Source of the DNA: Holosporaceae bacterium
GTDB taxonomy: Bacteria > Pseudomonadota > Alphaproteobacteria > UBA3830
Assembly (NCBI GenBank): GCA_031265715.1
Contig: JAISCG010000096.1
Span: 1 to 8,631 of the forward strand
Direction: 5' to 3'
DNA: 8,631 nucleotides
The notes beneath the pieces are model-generated. The model worked only from the letters and a program-made list of their open reading frames with translations, was not told the origin of the DNA and ran no database searches. Below are positions 1 through 5,254 of the stretch, piece after piece. Within the stretch, counting starts at the first letter, position 1; the number at the start of each line of letters is the position of its first letter. Position numbers and translations under genes: made by a program.

Positions 1-2
1 TT

Positions 3-74
3 CAGGATTGGGGTACAATCTACTCGCAACTGACGATCCTGTTCGCTGAAAAGCTGACCGGAAAAGCTGTTTGA
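3..74 (+). pseudogene. possible C-terminal tail of a plus-strand gene
   Basis: Reading frame 3 is open from the window edge to a TGA at 72-74 and gives a protein-like 23-residue tail (QDWGTIYSQLTILF followed by AEKLTGKAV). The mix of aromatic, hydrophobic and charged residues looks like a real C-terminus, and it would be the only plus-strand gene here, convergent with the sigma-54 activator gene. It has the flavour of a transposase C-terminus, but I cannot assign a family. The opposite strand is also open across this stretch, in frame beyond the activator's TGA, so strand choice is uncertain. Whether the gene is intact cannot be judged from this window. Confidence 0.3.
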
Positions 75-107
75 GTATGGGCGTTTCGGCTCTTTACACA
101 AAATCTT

Positions 108-121
108 CCTCGGTCTCGAGG
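108..121. terminator. small GC-rich hairpin between convergent ends
   Basis: CCTCG-GTCT-CGAGG is a perfect 5-bp stem with a 4-nt loop, 17 bp past the stop of the sigma-54 activator gene. On the minus strand it is followed by AAGATTTTGTG, only a short T run. It could act as a weak terminator between the activator and a possible convergent plus-strand gene. The stem is short, so this is tentative. Confidence 0.2.
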
Positions 122-137
122 TATCCTTAAAAATAAT

Positions 138-1115
138 TCACCTTTTGATGAAAAATTGGCTTTCGGGAGTTGACTCCAAAGACGATATCTTCATATCTGA
201 ATGGGCGGACGCGGCTCGTTTAAGTTTATGGTGCAATGTCCGAATCGGAATATCCAGTTCCCTGGCTGTAAGCGTCTTATTTCCTTTGAATTCTCTGAGC
301 GTTTCGGCTATATATTCATCTTCCAGTTGTTGCAGAGTTTTCCTTTTAAAATTTTGCTCGGGGAAAAAATCGTCCACAATTTTTTCGGATGAAAGCAACA
401 CTGCTCTGTGCACAACATTTTCCAGTTCTCTCACATTTCCTTTCCAATTGTGATTTTTTAGAGATATGACGAAACGATTCGATAATGTTTTTTTTCCTTC
501 GGAGTACTTTTCGCAGAAAAAACGAGCCAGCGGTTCTATGTCAGAGGGACGATCGTTCAATTTCGGTATTTCTATCGGAATTATGCTTAGCCTGTAAAAA
601 AGATCTTCCCGGAAGCATCCGCTCTCCACGGCCTGTCGCAGGTCTTGATTGCCGGCGGCAATAATTCTGACGTCCACCTTGACGACTCCGCTGCCCCCCA
701 GTCTGGTAATTTCTCTCTCCTGAATAACACGCAACAGCTTCGCCTGCAAAGCGAAGGGCATCTCACTCACTTCGTCCAGAAAAAGCGTGCCTTCGTTCGC
801 CTCTTCAAATTTTCCCATACGCTGCCGGACAGCGTTGGTGAAAGCTCCCTTTTCGTGGCCGAACAGCTCTGATTCCAACAATGTTTCCGGTATTGCCGCA
901 CAATTTATCGCAACATAATCGCGGCCCGATCTTCCGCTGTTTCTGTGGATATATCTTGCAACAACCTCTTTTCCGACCCCGGTTTCACCGCTCAGGAGAA
1001 CAGTTGCGTCGGCGCCGGCAATGCGATCGGCAAGATTAAAAATCTTTATCATTGCCGGATCTTCAACAATCGGCGTCGTATTTTCCAATCTCATACAAAA
1101 ACCCAAAAAACACAT
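138..1115 (-). CDS. sigma-54-dependent transcriptional activator, FlbD-like, no receiver domain
   Basis: This is an AAA+ bacterial enhancer-binding protein that would use ATP hydrolysis to open sigma-54 RNA polymerase promoters. Visible motifs are Walker A GETGVGKE (43-50), the sigma-54 contact loop GAFTNA (90-95, consensus GAFTGA), Walker B GTLFLDEVSEM (109-119), sensor I near AAGNQDL (153-159), the FREDLFYRL block (168-176), sensor II GNVRELEN (226-233) and a C-terminal Fis-type helix-turn-helix (about 271-300, ending IRTLHHKLKR). The AAA+ and HTH regions resemble alphaproteobacterial FlbD, the flagellar regulator, but the usual N-terminal receiver of about 120 residues is absent, giving a PspF-like layout. 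The loop Gly-to-Asn change is unusual. The start is uncertain: ATG at 1115 has a GGA 13 nt upstream, while ATG at 1094 (MRLENT) leaves the AAA+ domain intact. It lies 18 nt downstream of an exported hypothetical protein, so co-transcription is likely. The family is certain; FlbD orthology is inferred. Confidence 0.9.
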   Translation of the reverse strand: MCFLGFCMRLENTTPIVEDPAMIKIFNLADRIAGADATVLLSGETGVGKEVVARYIHRNSGRSGRDYVAINCAAIPETLLESELFGHEKGAFTNAVRQRMGKFEEANEGTLFLDEVSEMPFALQAKLLRVIQEREITRLGGSGVVKVDVRIIAAGNQDLRQAVESGCFREDLFYRLSIIPIEIPKLNDRPSDIEPLARFFCEKYSEGKKTLSNRFVISLKNHNWKGNVRELENVVHRAVLLSSEKIVDDFFPEQNFKRKTLQQLEDEYIAETLREFKGNKTLTARELDIPIRTLHHKLKRAASAHSDMKISSLESTPESQFFIKR

Positions 1116-1133
1116 TTCATTCTTTTTTTCCGG

Positions 1134-2000
1134 TTATTTACCGTTTTTCGGTAAATTCTGCCGCGCTCCCAAAAAAATATTGCGATACTTTTCCAATTCT
1201 TGTCTGAATTTTGCGCTTTCTTTAGGATCCGGCCTGTAGCTGTGCCTCAATTGCTGCTTGAGGTCATCCGAAACAACCGCGCTTCTTTCCCAGACAGATT
1301 CGGTATCGTTAACTATTGAAGAAATCTTATTAATTTCATTATCAATATTTCTGCCGGCCACCACACGAGCCGGTTTAATAAATTTCCTGCCCGTTTCGTC
1401 CGAGCTCTCAGCCGTCGACCTGACATCGGAATCGTTATACATACCGAACATCGTGGTCCTACGTTCCGGATTTTCCAAAAAATTCGCGGACGCGTCAAAC
1501 TTCGTAAAGGGTTTGTTAAAAATATTCGAAGTAAAAACTATCCTTTTCCCATTCCCGGAAGCATAAACGGGATTACTGTCAACTGAGAGTGCCTGCATGA
1601 CTCCTCTGCGAGACACTCCCCTCGAGACAGGCTGCGATTGCACTTTTATCGAACTTGTCCGAAATCGGGACCGGTCAACAATCGGCTCTATGAAAGCTCC
1701 CCCTTCCCCGGTATTTCCGACATTTCCTAAGAAAGCCACCTCATACTTCCATCTGTTGTTATTTTTTTTATTTTTTCCGCTCCCTTTTTTTTTATTCCCA
1801 TTTTTCTTTTCATTATTTTTTCTTTTCACCGCGTTCTTTTTGCCGACGATTTTCTTTTTGCCGTGCTTCACCATACTGCTTGCAAAAACCTCTCCGTCGG
1901 TGAAACCCAATTGACGCTTCGGCTTGGCAATCAGGTCCGAGCAAACAAAAAGTGCCCCCCAAAAGGTTCCCGCACACAGCAACACCATTACCTTTCTCAT
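1134..2000 (-). CDS. exported Lys/Asn-rich hypothetical protein
   Basis: I do not recognise this 288-residue protein. Residues 1-25 look like a Sec signal peptide: MRK, then a hydrophobic stretch VMVLLCAGTFWGALFV, with likely cleavage after Ala25 (DLIA/KPKR). C20 is preceded by LFV, a poor lipobox, so it is probably not a lipoprotein. Residues 48-82 form a low-complexity, strongly basic Lys/Asn/Gly segment. Residues 85-240 look like ordinary globular sequence (WKYEVAFLGNVGN at 84-96), and the tail (243-280) is charged and probably helical (FRQELEKYRNIF). The start is well supported: GGGAGAG sits 5 nt before the ATG. It heads a likely two-gene unit with the sigma-54 activator, and an unrelated Lys-rich exported protein lies upstream. 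A role at the cell surface or as a secreted, nucleic-acid-binding factor is possible but unproven. Confidence 0.75.
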   Translation of the reverse strand: MRKVMVLLCAGTFWGALFVCSDLIAKPKRQLGFTDGEVFASSMVKHGKKKIVGKKNAVKRKNNEKKNGNKKKGSGKNKKNNNRWKYEVAFLGNVGNTGEGGAFIEPIVDRSRFRTSSIKVQSQPVSRGVSRRGVMQALSVDSNPVYASGNGKRIVFTSNIFNKPFTKFDASANFLENPERRTTMFGMYNDSDVRSTAESSDETGRKFIKPARVVAGRNIDNEINKISSIVNDTESVWERSAVVSDDLKQQLRHSYRPDPKESAKFRQELEKYRNIFLGARQNLPKNGK

Positions 2001-2177
2001 AGCAACTCTCCCGTATTACAAACTTACTGTACAATTCGGCTGCCGTCACATACCGGACTTCCTGTGAAACGTTGTTCTTTCGGTATTTTTGTCGTCAATC
2101 CGCTTCTCGAATCCTCGCGCACATCCGGTACGCAGCGGTTCTGCGAGACGTATTTACTAAATAATCTTCGAAATAAT
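2001..2177. other. non-coding part of the gap upstream of the Lys/Asn-rich gene
   Basis: I find no credible gene here. It contains the ribosome binding site GGGAGAG (minus strand, 2006-2012), a TCACA-N12-TGTGA dyad (2046-2067), a small hairpin CGCAG-CGGTT-CTGCG (2131-2145) and part of a larger AT-rich dyad (2142-2188). I looked for a sigma-70 promoter for the 1134-2000 gene. A TTGACG occurs on the minus strand about 90 bp upstream of its start, but nothing like a -10 box follows at 16-18 bp. No sigma-54 -24/-12 element was seen. Confidence 0.5.
2046..2067. promoter_or_regulatory. TCACA-N12-TGTGA dyad, candidate operator
   Basis: TCACA at 2046-2050 and TGTGA at 2063-2067 form a perfect 5-bp inverted repeat with a 12-bp spacer, centred about 56 bp upstream of the start of the 1134-2000 gene. 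The arm order is the reverse of a classical CRP site. It could bind a dimeric regulator or be chance. Confidence 0.15.
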
Positions 2178-2188
2178 TTAGTTTCGCA
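2142..2188. repeat. long AT-rich dyad with GC-containing outer arms
   Basis: The inner arms ACTAAAT (2156-2162) and ATTTAGT (2176-2182) are a perfect 7-bp inverted repeat centred on TTCGA. The outer arms TGCGA (2142-2146) and TCGCA (2184-2188) also pair, but asymmetrically. The dyad overlaps the TAA that ends the start-less coding-like stretch. It has no clear T tract, so it could be a weak terminator stem, a processing signal or a regulator site. Confidence 0.3.
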
Positions 2189-2375
2189 AAAGGTCTATTT
2201 TAATCAAATTTTCGACACAACTGCCATTCACGACCACAGATAAATATTTCGAGCCATTTTTTTTCGGAGAGACGGAGAAAAGCGCAATTTCGGCATTATT
2301 TCCGACATTATTTTCGAAAAATCCTAAACCGCCTTTTCCGCCGCAAAATACGATATCTCCGAGCTCAATAACTAC
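2178..2375 (-). pseudogene. start-less, stop-free coding-like stretch (gene relic)
   Basis: Immediately past the Lys-rich repeat gene, in a different frame, the minus strand is free of stops for 65 codons (GTA at 2375-2373 to TAA at 2180-2178). It reads like real protein: IELGDIVFCGGKGGLGFF, then NNVGNNAEIALFSVSP, KKNGSKYLSVVVNG, and SCVENLIKIDLLRN at the end. Codon choice resembles the neighbouring genes. No ATG, GTG or TTG lies near its 5' end; the first GTG comes only near codon 47. A TGA lies just upstream in the same frame, so it cannot continue from the repeat gene without a shift exactly at that gene's stop. The simplest view is the surviving 3' end of a gene whose 5' part was lost. 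I do not recognise the family. Confidence 0.4.
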
Positions 2376-2881
2376 TCAGCCGACGTAGTTTCACTCCCTA
2401 CCTTCTTTCCCTTCTTTTTTTTCTTCCTCTTCGCTTTTTCTTTTTTCTCTGCCGCTTTATCGCTATCCTTTGTGGCAGATTTTTCGGTTGCAGATTCCTC
2501 AGAGGCGTCCGCGGCAGGAGCACTCTTTTCCTTCTTTTCCTTCTTTTCCTTCTTCCTCTTCGCTTTTTCTTTTTTCTCTGCCGCTTTATCGCTATCCTTT
2601 GTGGCAGACTTTTCGGTTGCAGATTCCTCAGAGGCGTCCGCGGCAGAAGCACTCTTTTCCTTCTTTTCCTTCTTTTTCTTCTTATTTTTTTTCTTCTTCT
2701 CCTTTTTTTCTATTTTCTTCTCTGCCGTTTTATCGCTGTCTCCGGCAGATGATTTCTCAGAATCCTCTGCAACAGCTGCTTCATCTGAGGCTACAGACTC
2801 CTCCTCCTCTGCAAATAAAAATCCACTCGGTTGAAAAGTTCCAAGTGCAATGACGCACAACACCACCAATATCTTCTTCAT
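2372..2881 (-). CDS. exported Lys/Glu/Ala-rich repeat protein
   Basis: This 169-residue protein of unknown function has a clear Sec signal peptide (MKKILVVLCVIALGTFQPSG, with likely cleavage after FLFA at 24). The mature part begins EEEESVASDEAA and is then almost entirely Lys, Glu, Ala and Ser. Residues 77-119 and 120-162 are two near-identical 43-residue units (SASAADASEESATEKSATKD against SAPAADASEESATEKSATKD, each followed by DSDKAAEKKEKAKRKK). A more diverged third unit covers about residues 36-76 (SEKSSAGDSDKTAEKKIEKK). Alternating acidic/Ser-rich and Lys-rich blocks predict a disordered or single-helix, highly charged chain, somewhat like histone H1 tails. The start is secure, with GGGAGGA 5 nt upstream of the ATG and a plausible promoter. 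It is probably monocistronic. Possible roles are a periplasmic or secreted polycation binding DNA, wall or host material; none is shown. Confidence 0.75.
   Translation of the reverse strand: MKKILVVLCVIALGTFQPSGFLFAEEEESVASDEAAVAEDSEKSSAGDSDKTAEKKIEKKEKKKKNKKKKKEKKEKSASAADASEESATEKSATKDSDKAAEKKEKAKRKKEKKEKKEKSAPAADASEESATEKSATKDSDKAAEKKEKAKRKKKKKGKKVGSETTSAE
2421..2678 (-). repeat. 129-bp tandem duplication within the Lys-rich gene
   Basis: Copy A (2421-2549) and copy B (2550-2678) are in-frame tandem repeats of exactly 129 bp, or 43 codons. Apart from their downstream edge they differ by only two clear substitutions, one silent (Lys AAA/AAG) and one Ser/Pro. That points to a recent duplication. 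A third, much older unit can be seen only at the protein level, toward the N-terminus. Confidence 0.9.
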
Positions 2882-2886
2882 TACAA

Positions 2887-2920
2887 TCCTCCCTACGATT
2901 GGTAATCTACTTATATATCA
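2887..2920 (-). promoter_or_regulatory. ribosome binding site and extended -10 promoter of the Lys-rich gene
   Basis: GGGAGGA (2887-2893) sits 5 nt before the ATG, one of the strongest ribosome binding sites in the window. Further upstream, TGaTATATA (2912-2920) resembles an extended -10 element. The start of transcription would be near 2905, giving a leader of about 24 nt. The DNA upstream is very AT-rich, but no good -35 hexamer is visible. Confidence 0.4.
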
Positions 2921-2953
2921 TAAGCGAAAAATAATTAAAATTTAGTTAACACA

Positions 2954-2973
2954 ATAAAAAAAAGTAGATTTTT
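2954..2973 (-). terminator. A/T-only terminator-like element after rarA
   Basis: Directly after the rarA stop the minus strand reads a run of A, then TCTAC, then eight T (2956-2963), so an A-T-only stem followed by T residues is possible. There is no GC in the stem, so intrinsic termination would be weak. Confidence 0.25.
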
Positions 2974-4230
2974 TTACCGCTCCTGTGCTTTTTCTTTGCG
3001 CTTTTTATCCCACCAATCGACACGTTTTTTTATCTCGCGTTCAAAACCGCGTTCAACCGGAGAGTAAAATTTTTTTCGGGAAAGTTCATCGGGAAAAAAA
3101 TCGTCTCCCGAAAAAGCATTTTCGGTGTCATGATCATAGACGTATCCCTCTCCGTATTTCAGCTCTTTCATCATTTTTGTCGGAGCATTGCGAATTTTCT
3201 TCGGAGGAGGAAGAGAGCCGTAAAATTCAGCGGTCTTTTTGGATTGTTTGTATGCAATATACCCGGCGTTTGATTTTGGAGCGGTTGCCATATATATGAT
3301 CGCATTCGTAATTGCCAGCTCTCCTTCCGGGGATCCGAGTATCGTATACGCCCGATGAGCTGCGAGAGCCTGCGTCAGAGCATTCGGATCCGCCAATCCG
3401 ATGTCCTCGGAAGCAAATCTGACAAGTCTCCTTATTATATAGAGAGGATTTTCCCCGGCCGTCAGCATTCTGTTCGCCCAATATAAAGCCGCATCCGCAT
3501 CGGATCCCCTCAGCGATTTGTGGAGAGCACTTATTAAATCATAGTGTTCTTCCCGGGATTTATCGTAGATAATCGCCCTTTTCGGCGCAATTTTTTGCAG
3601 ATCGTCGACGGTCAGTTTTTCGCGCGCACTGAGCGAAAACAGCTCCTCGGCTCTGTTCAGCAGATATCGTCCGTCTCCATCCGAGATCAGACATAAATGC
3701 TGGCGAGCCTCCGGCGTCAACGGCAGTTCCTTCTGCATAAAATGCTCGGCACGTTCCAGGATTTTATCCAAATCCTCCAGTTGCAACCGATTAAATACGA
3801 TGACTTTGCAGCGGGACAGCAACGCCGGTCTCAGCTCAAAAGACGGATTTTCCGTGGTCGTTCCCATTAAAATTAGAGTTCCGTTCTCCAGATGGGGCAA
3901 AAAAATATCCTGCTGACTTTTATTCAGGTGGTGAATTTCATCGATGAGTAATATGATTTTTTGGAGAGGATCCGCAGCCAGTCCTTCAAAAATCGACTTA
4001 AATTTCGCGGTCGCGTGCATAACCGCCGACGTTTCCTCGAACTTAATGCCGCTTTTACGAGCCAAAATTTTTGCAAACGACGTCTTTCCCGATCCCGGAG
4101 GTCCCCACAAAATCATTGAATATAAATTTTCAAACGACGTTGAATTTTCGAGGGTTTGACCGATGAGTTCCTCCAACTCCTTCGGACGAATTCTGTCGGC
4201 CAGCGGTGAAATTTGCTCAAATAATCGCAC
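2974..4230 (-). CDS. rarA: replication-associated recombination ATPase RarA (MgsA)
   Basis: RarA is a clamp-loader-like AAA+ ATPase that acts at stalled replication forks with single-strand-binding protein and RecA. The 418 residues match the family length (E. coli 447). Motifs in order are PLADRIRPKELEELIGQ (9-25), Walker A GPPGSGKT (43-50), Walker B IILLIDEIHH (92-101), sensor 1 GTTTENPSF (123-131), arginine finger SRC (139-141), sensor 2 GDGRYLLN (185-192), the clamp-loader-like helical domain including SEDIGLADPNAL (274-285), and the family C-terminal block YSPVERGFEREIKKR (389-403). The loop between GQ and Walker A is shorter than in most homologues. The start codon is GTG with GGAGA 5 nt upstream; the ATG in that spacer is out of frame. 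It follows thiamine pyrophosphokinase by 36 nt, apparently in the same operon, which looks like genomic convenience rather than shared function. Confidence 0.96.
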   Translation of the reverse strand: MRLFEQISPLADRIRPKELEELIGQTLENSTSFENLYSMILWGPPGSGKTSFAKILARKSGIKFEETSAVMHATAKFKSIFEGLAADPLQKIILLIDEIHHLNKSQQDIFLPHLENGTLILMGTTTENPSFELRPALLSRCKVIVFNRLQLEDLDKILERAEHFMQKELPLTPEARQHLCLISDGDGRYLLNRAEELFSLSAREKLTVDDLQKIAPKRAIIYDKSREEHYDLISALHKSLRGSDADAALYWANRMLTAGENPLYIIRRLVRFASEDIGLADPNALTQALAAHRAYTILGSPEGELAITNAIIYMATAPKSNAGYIAYKQSKKTAEFYGSLPPPKKIRNAPTKMMKELKYGEGYVYDHDTENAFSGDDFFPDELSRKKFYSPVERGFEREIKKRVDWWDKKRKEKAQER

Positions 4231-4266
4231 TTCATTCTCCGAAAAGTATGCCCGGAAGCAGATAAT

Positions 4267-4911
4267 TCAGCAAATTTCAGCTCCCGCATCGAATATCATT
4301 TTAGTGTAGATAAACACCAGCGCTTTTCCCGACAAAACCTGCAACTCCACCCGGTCGGAAACAGCCCGATTGCTGCTCGAACTTTTTCCGCAGAGAAAAA
4401 GCTCCTCATTGTCGAGTTCCCACCTGAGCCCCTTTGATTTTATCACGCAATTCGGCATACCGAAAATTGAAATTTTTGTGTTAACTTCAACGTCGAAACT
4501 TCGACTGCTGTCAACACTCATAAAAATTATATCCTTTGAAATTGCCGCAAATTTTGTGCCGGAAAAAATCGCGATGTTTCCGAGAATGTGGTCGATGTAT
4601 CCTCCGTCGACGCCGAATACGAGCGCCGGGGACAGAGATTCTTCCTCAATATAGGTCAGTGCCTTTTCAAAATCCGTACTGTTCTGATCATTCAGTCGGA
4701 TAAATTTTCTGCTTTTCAGTAAATTGTCGTCCACGCTGTCCAAATCTCCGATTATAACGGACGGCTCGATCCCGTTTTTCACCAAAGTATCGGCAGCGCC
4801 GTCGCAGGCAACGATCGGCAATTTGATTTTTCCGAGAAGATCGAACTCTAAATTACCGTCCAAACACAGAACGGACTTATACTCCGACAGCCGTTCGAGA
4901 ATTTTTATCAT
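4267..4911 (-). CDS. thiN: thiamine pyrophosphokinase
   Basis: This enzyme transfers pyrophosphate from ATP to thiamine to make thiamine diphosphate in the cytoplasm, the salvage route that does not pass through thiamine phosphate. The 214 residues fit the family. Motifs are CDGAAD (36-41), VIIGDLDSV (52-60), the signature DQNSTDFEKAL (75-85), GVDGGYIDHILGN (100-112, with Tyr where Arg is common) and the thiamine-binding SSSN region (178-181) in the C-terminal beta domain. The first 35 nt overlap the end of the SemiSWEET gene, and no good ribosome binding site precedes the ATG, so translation is probably coupled to SemiSWEET. No later in-frame ATG is plausible, since the next Met falls past the active site. 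No TPP riboswitch was found upstream. The context suggests use of imported thiamine. Confidence 0.93.
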   Translation of the reverse strand: MIKILERLSEYKSVLCLDGNLEFDLLGKIKLPIVACDGAADTLVKNGIEPSVIIGDLDSVDDNLLKSRKFIRLNDQNSTDFEKALTYIEEESLSPALVFGVDGGYIDHILGNIAIFSGTKFAAISKDIIFMSVDSSRSFDVEVNTKISIFGMPNCVIKSKGLRWELDNEELFLCGKSSSSNRAVSDRVELQVLSGKALVFIYTKMIFDAGAEIC

Positions 4912-5173
4912 AGATAACTTTCTGTATTACGGACACCCCGGATAATATCGTTCCGACAACGTTGCTGTATACGACAAAGAGCGAACCGGAACACAGGCCG
5001 TGTGCAACCCAGGCAATCGAACATATTAAATAATTCACCAACATAACCATCGAAATATCGGCGGTCGATTTTGTTCGATAAGATTTATAAACCTGCGGAA
5101 GTAATCCGATGATCGACGTAACCGTCGCCACAATCCCCGATAAATTCTCCGGTGTAAAAAAATCTGACAGCAT
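4877..5173 (-). CDS. SemiSWEET/PQ-loop transporter
   Basis: This 98-residue membrane protein has three predicted helices (about 12-29, 40-60 and 66-87), the half-transporter layout of bacterial SemiSWEETs, which work as dimers. The PQ motif lies in GLLPQVYKSYRTKSTADIS (23-41). W55 and N71 are 16 residues apart, the same spacing as the substrate-pocket Trp and Asn of the structurally known Leptospira SemiSWEET (W48/N64 as I recall). The family moves sugars in studied cases, but the substrate here is unknown. The ATG is preceded by a modest GGA 5 nt upstream, and a sigma-70 promoter ends about 25 nt before it. It overlaps thiN by 35 nt and heads the SemiSWEET-thiN-rarA operon. PnuC-family vitamin transporters share this fold, so thiamine transport is a fair alternative hypothesis. 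Confidence 0.9.
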   Translation of the reverse strand: MLSDFFTPENLSGIVATVTSIIGLLPQVYKSYRTKSTADISMVMLVNYLICSIAWVAHGLCSGSLFVVYSNVVGTILSGVSVIQKVIYDKNSRTAVGV

Positions 5174-5204
5174 TTTTTCCGATACTCATCTGCAACAACA
5201 ATAC

Positions 5205-5233
5205 ATTAGAACAAACGAGCAAAGATCTGTCAA
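5205..5233 (-). promoter_or_regulatory. sigma-70 promoter of the SemiSWEET-thiN-rarA operon
   Basis: On the minus strand, TTGACA (5228-5233, a perfect -35) is followed after exactly 17 bp by TCTAAT (5205-5210, 5 of 6 matches to TATAAT). The predicted transcript starts near 5198, giving a leader of about 25 nt. This is the best promoter in the window and separates this operon from the dnaE unit. Confidence 0.65.
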
Positions 5234-5245
5234 CGATAAAACCGG

Positions 5246-5254
5246 CCCCTCCTT
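5246..5254 (-). other. orphan Shine-Dalgarno sequence AAGGAGGGG
   Basis: A perfect AAGGAGG core overlaps the TAA (5253-5255) of the decayed reading frame, the layout normally used to couple a downstream gene. The only nearby start-like codon is a TTG 12 nt further on, opening a frame of about 15 codons that also contains the promoter -35 box. It may be a leftover of a lost gene junction or chance. Confidence 0.3.

Noticed and set aside
1863..2243. 126-residue plus-strand frame across the start of the Lys/Asn-rich gene
   Set aside because: It runs antisense through a minus-strand gene with signal peptide and ribosome binding site. It has no ribosome binding site of its own and its composition is not protein-like.
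2228..2308. 26-codon minus-strand ATG frame in the gap (MSEIMPKLRF...)
   Set aside because: It has no convincing ribosome binding site and overlaps the longer start-less frame, whose codon use looks more protein-like.
2398..2652. 84-residue Arg/Lys-rich minus-strand frame inside the repeat gene
   Set aside because: An out-of-frame reading of the 129-bp repeats. A 129-bp unit keeps every frame open, so its length is not evidence of coding.
2472..2834. 120-residue plus-strand frame very rich in Phe and Ser opposite the Lys-rich gene
   Set aside because: It is the antisense of Lys/Glu codons (AAA/AAG become TTT/CTT), so the composition is a shadow effect. The minus-strand gene has a signal peptide, a strong ribosome binding site and in-frame repeats.
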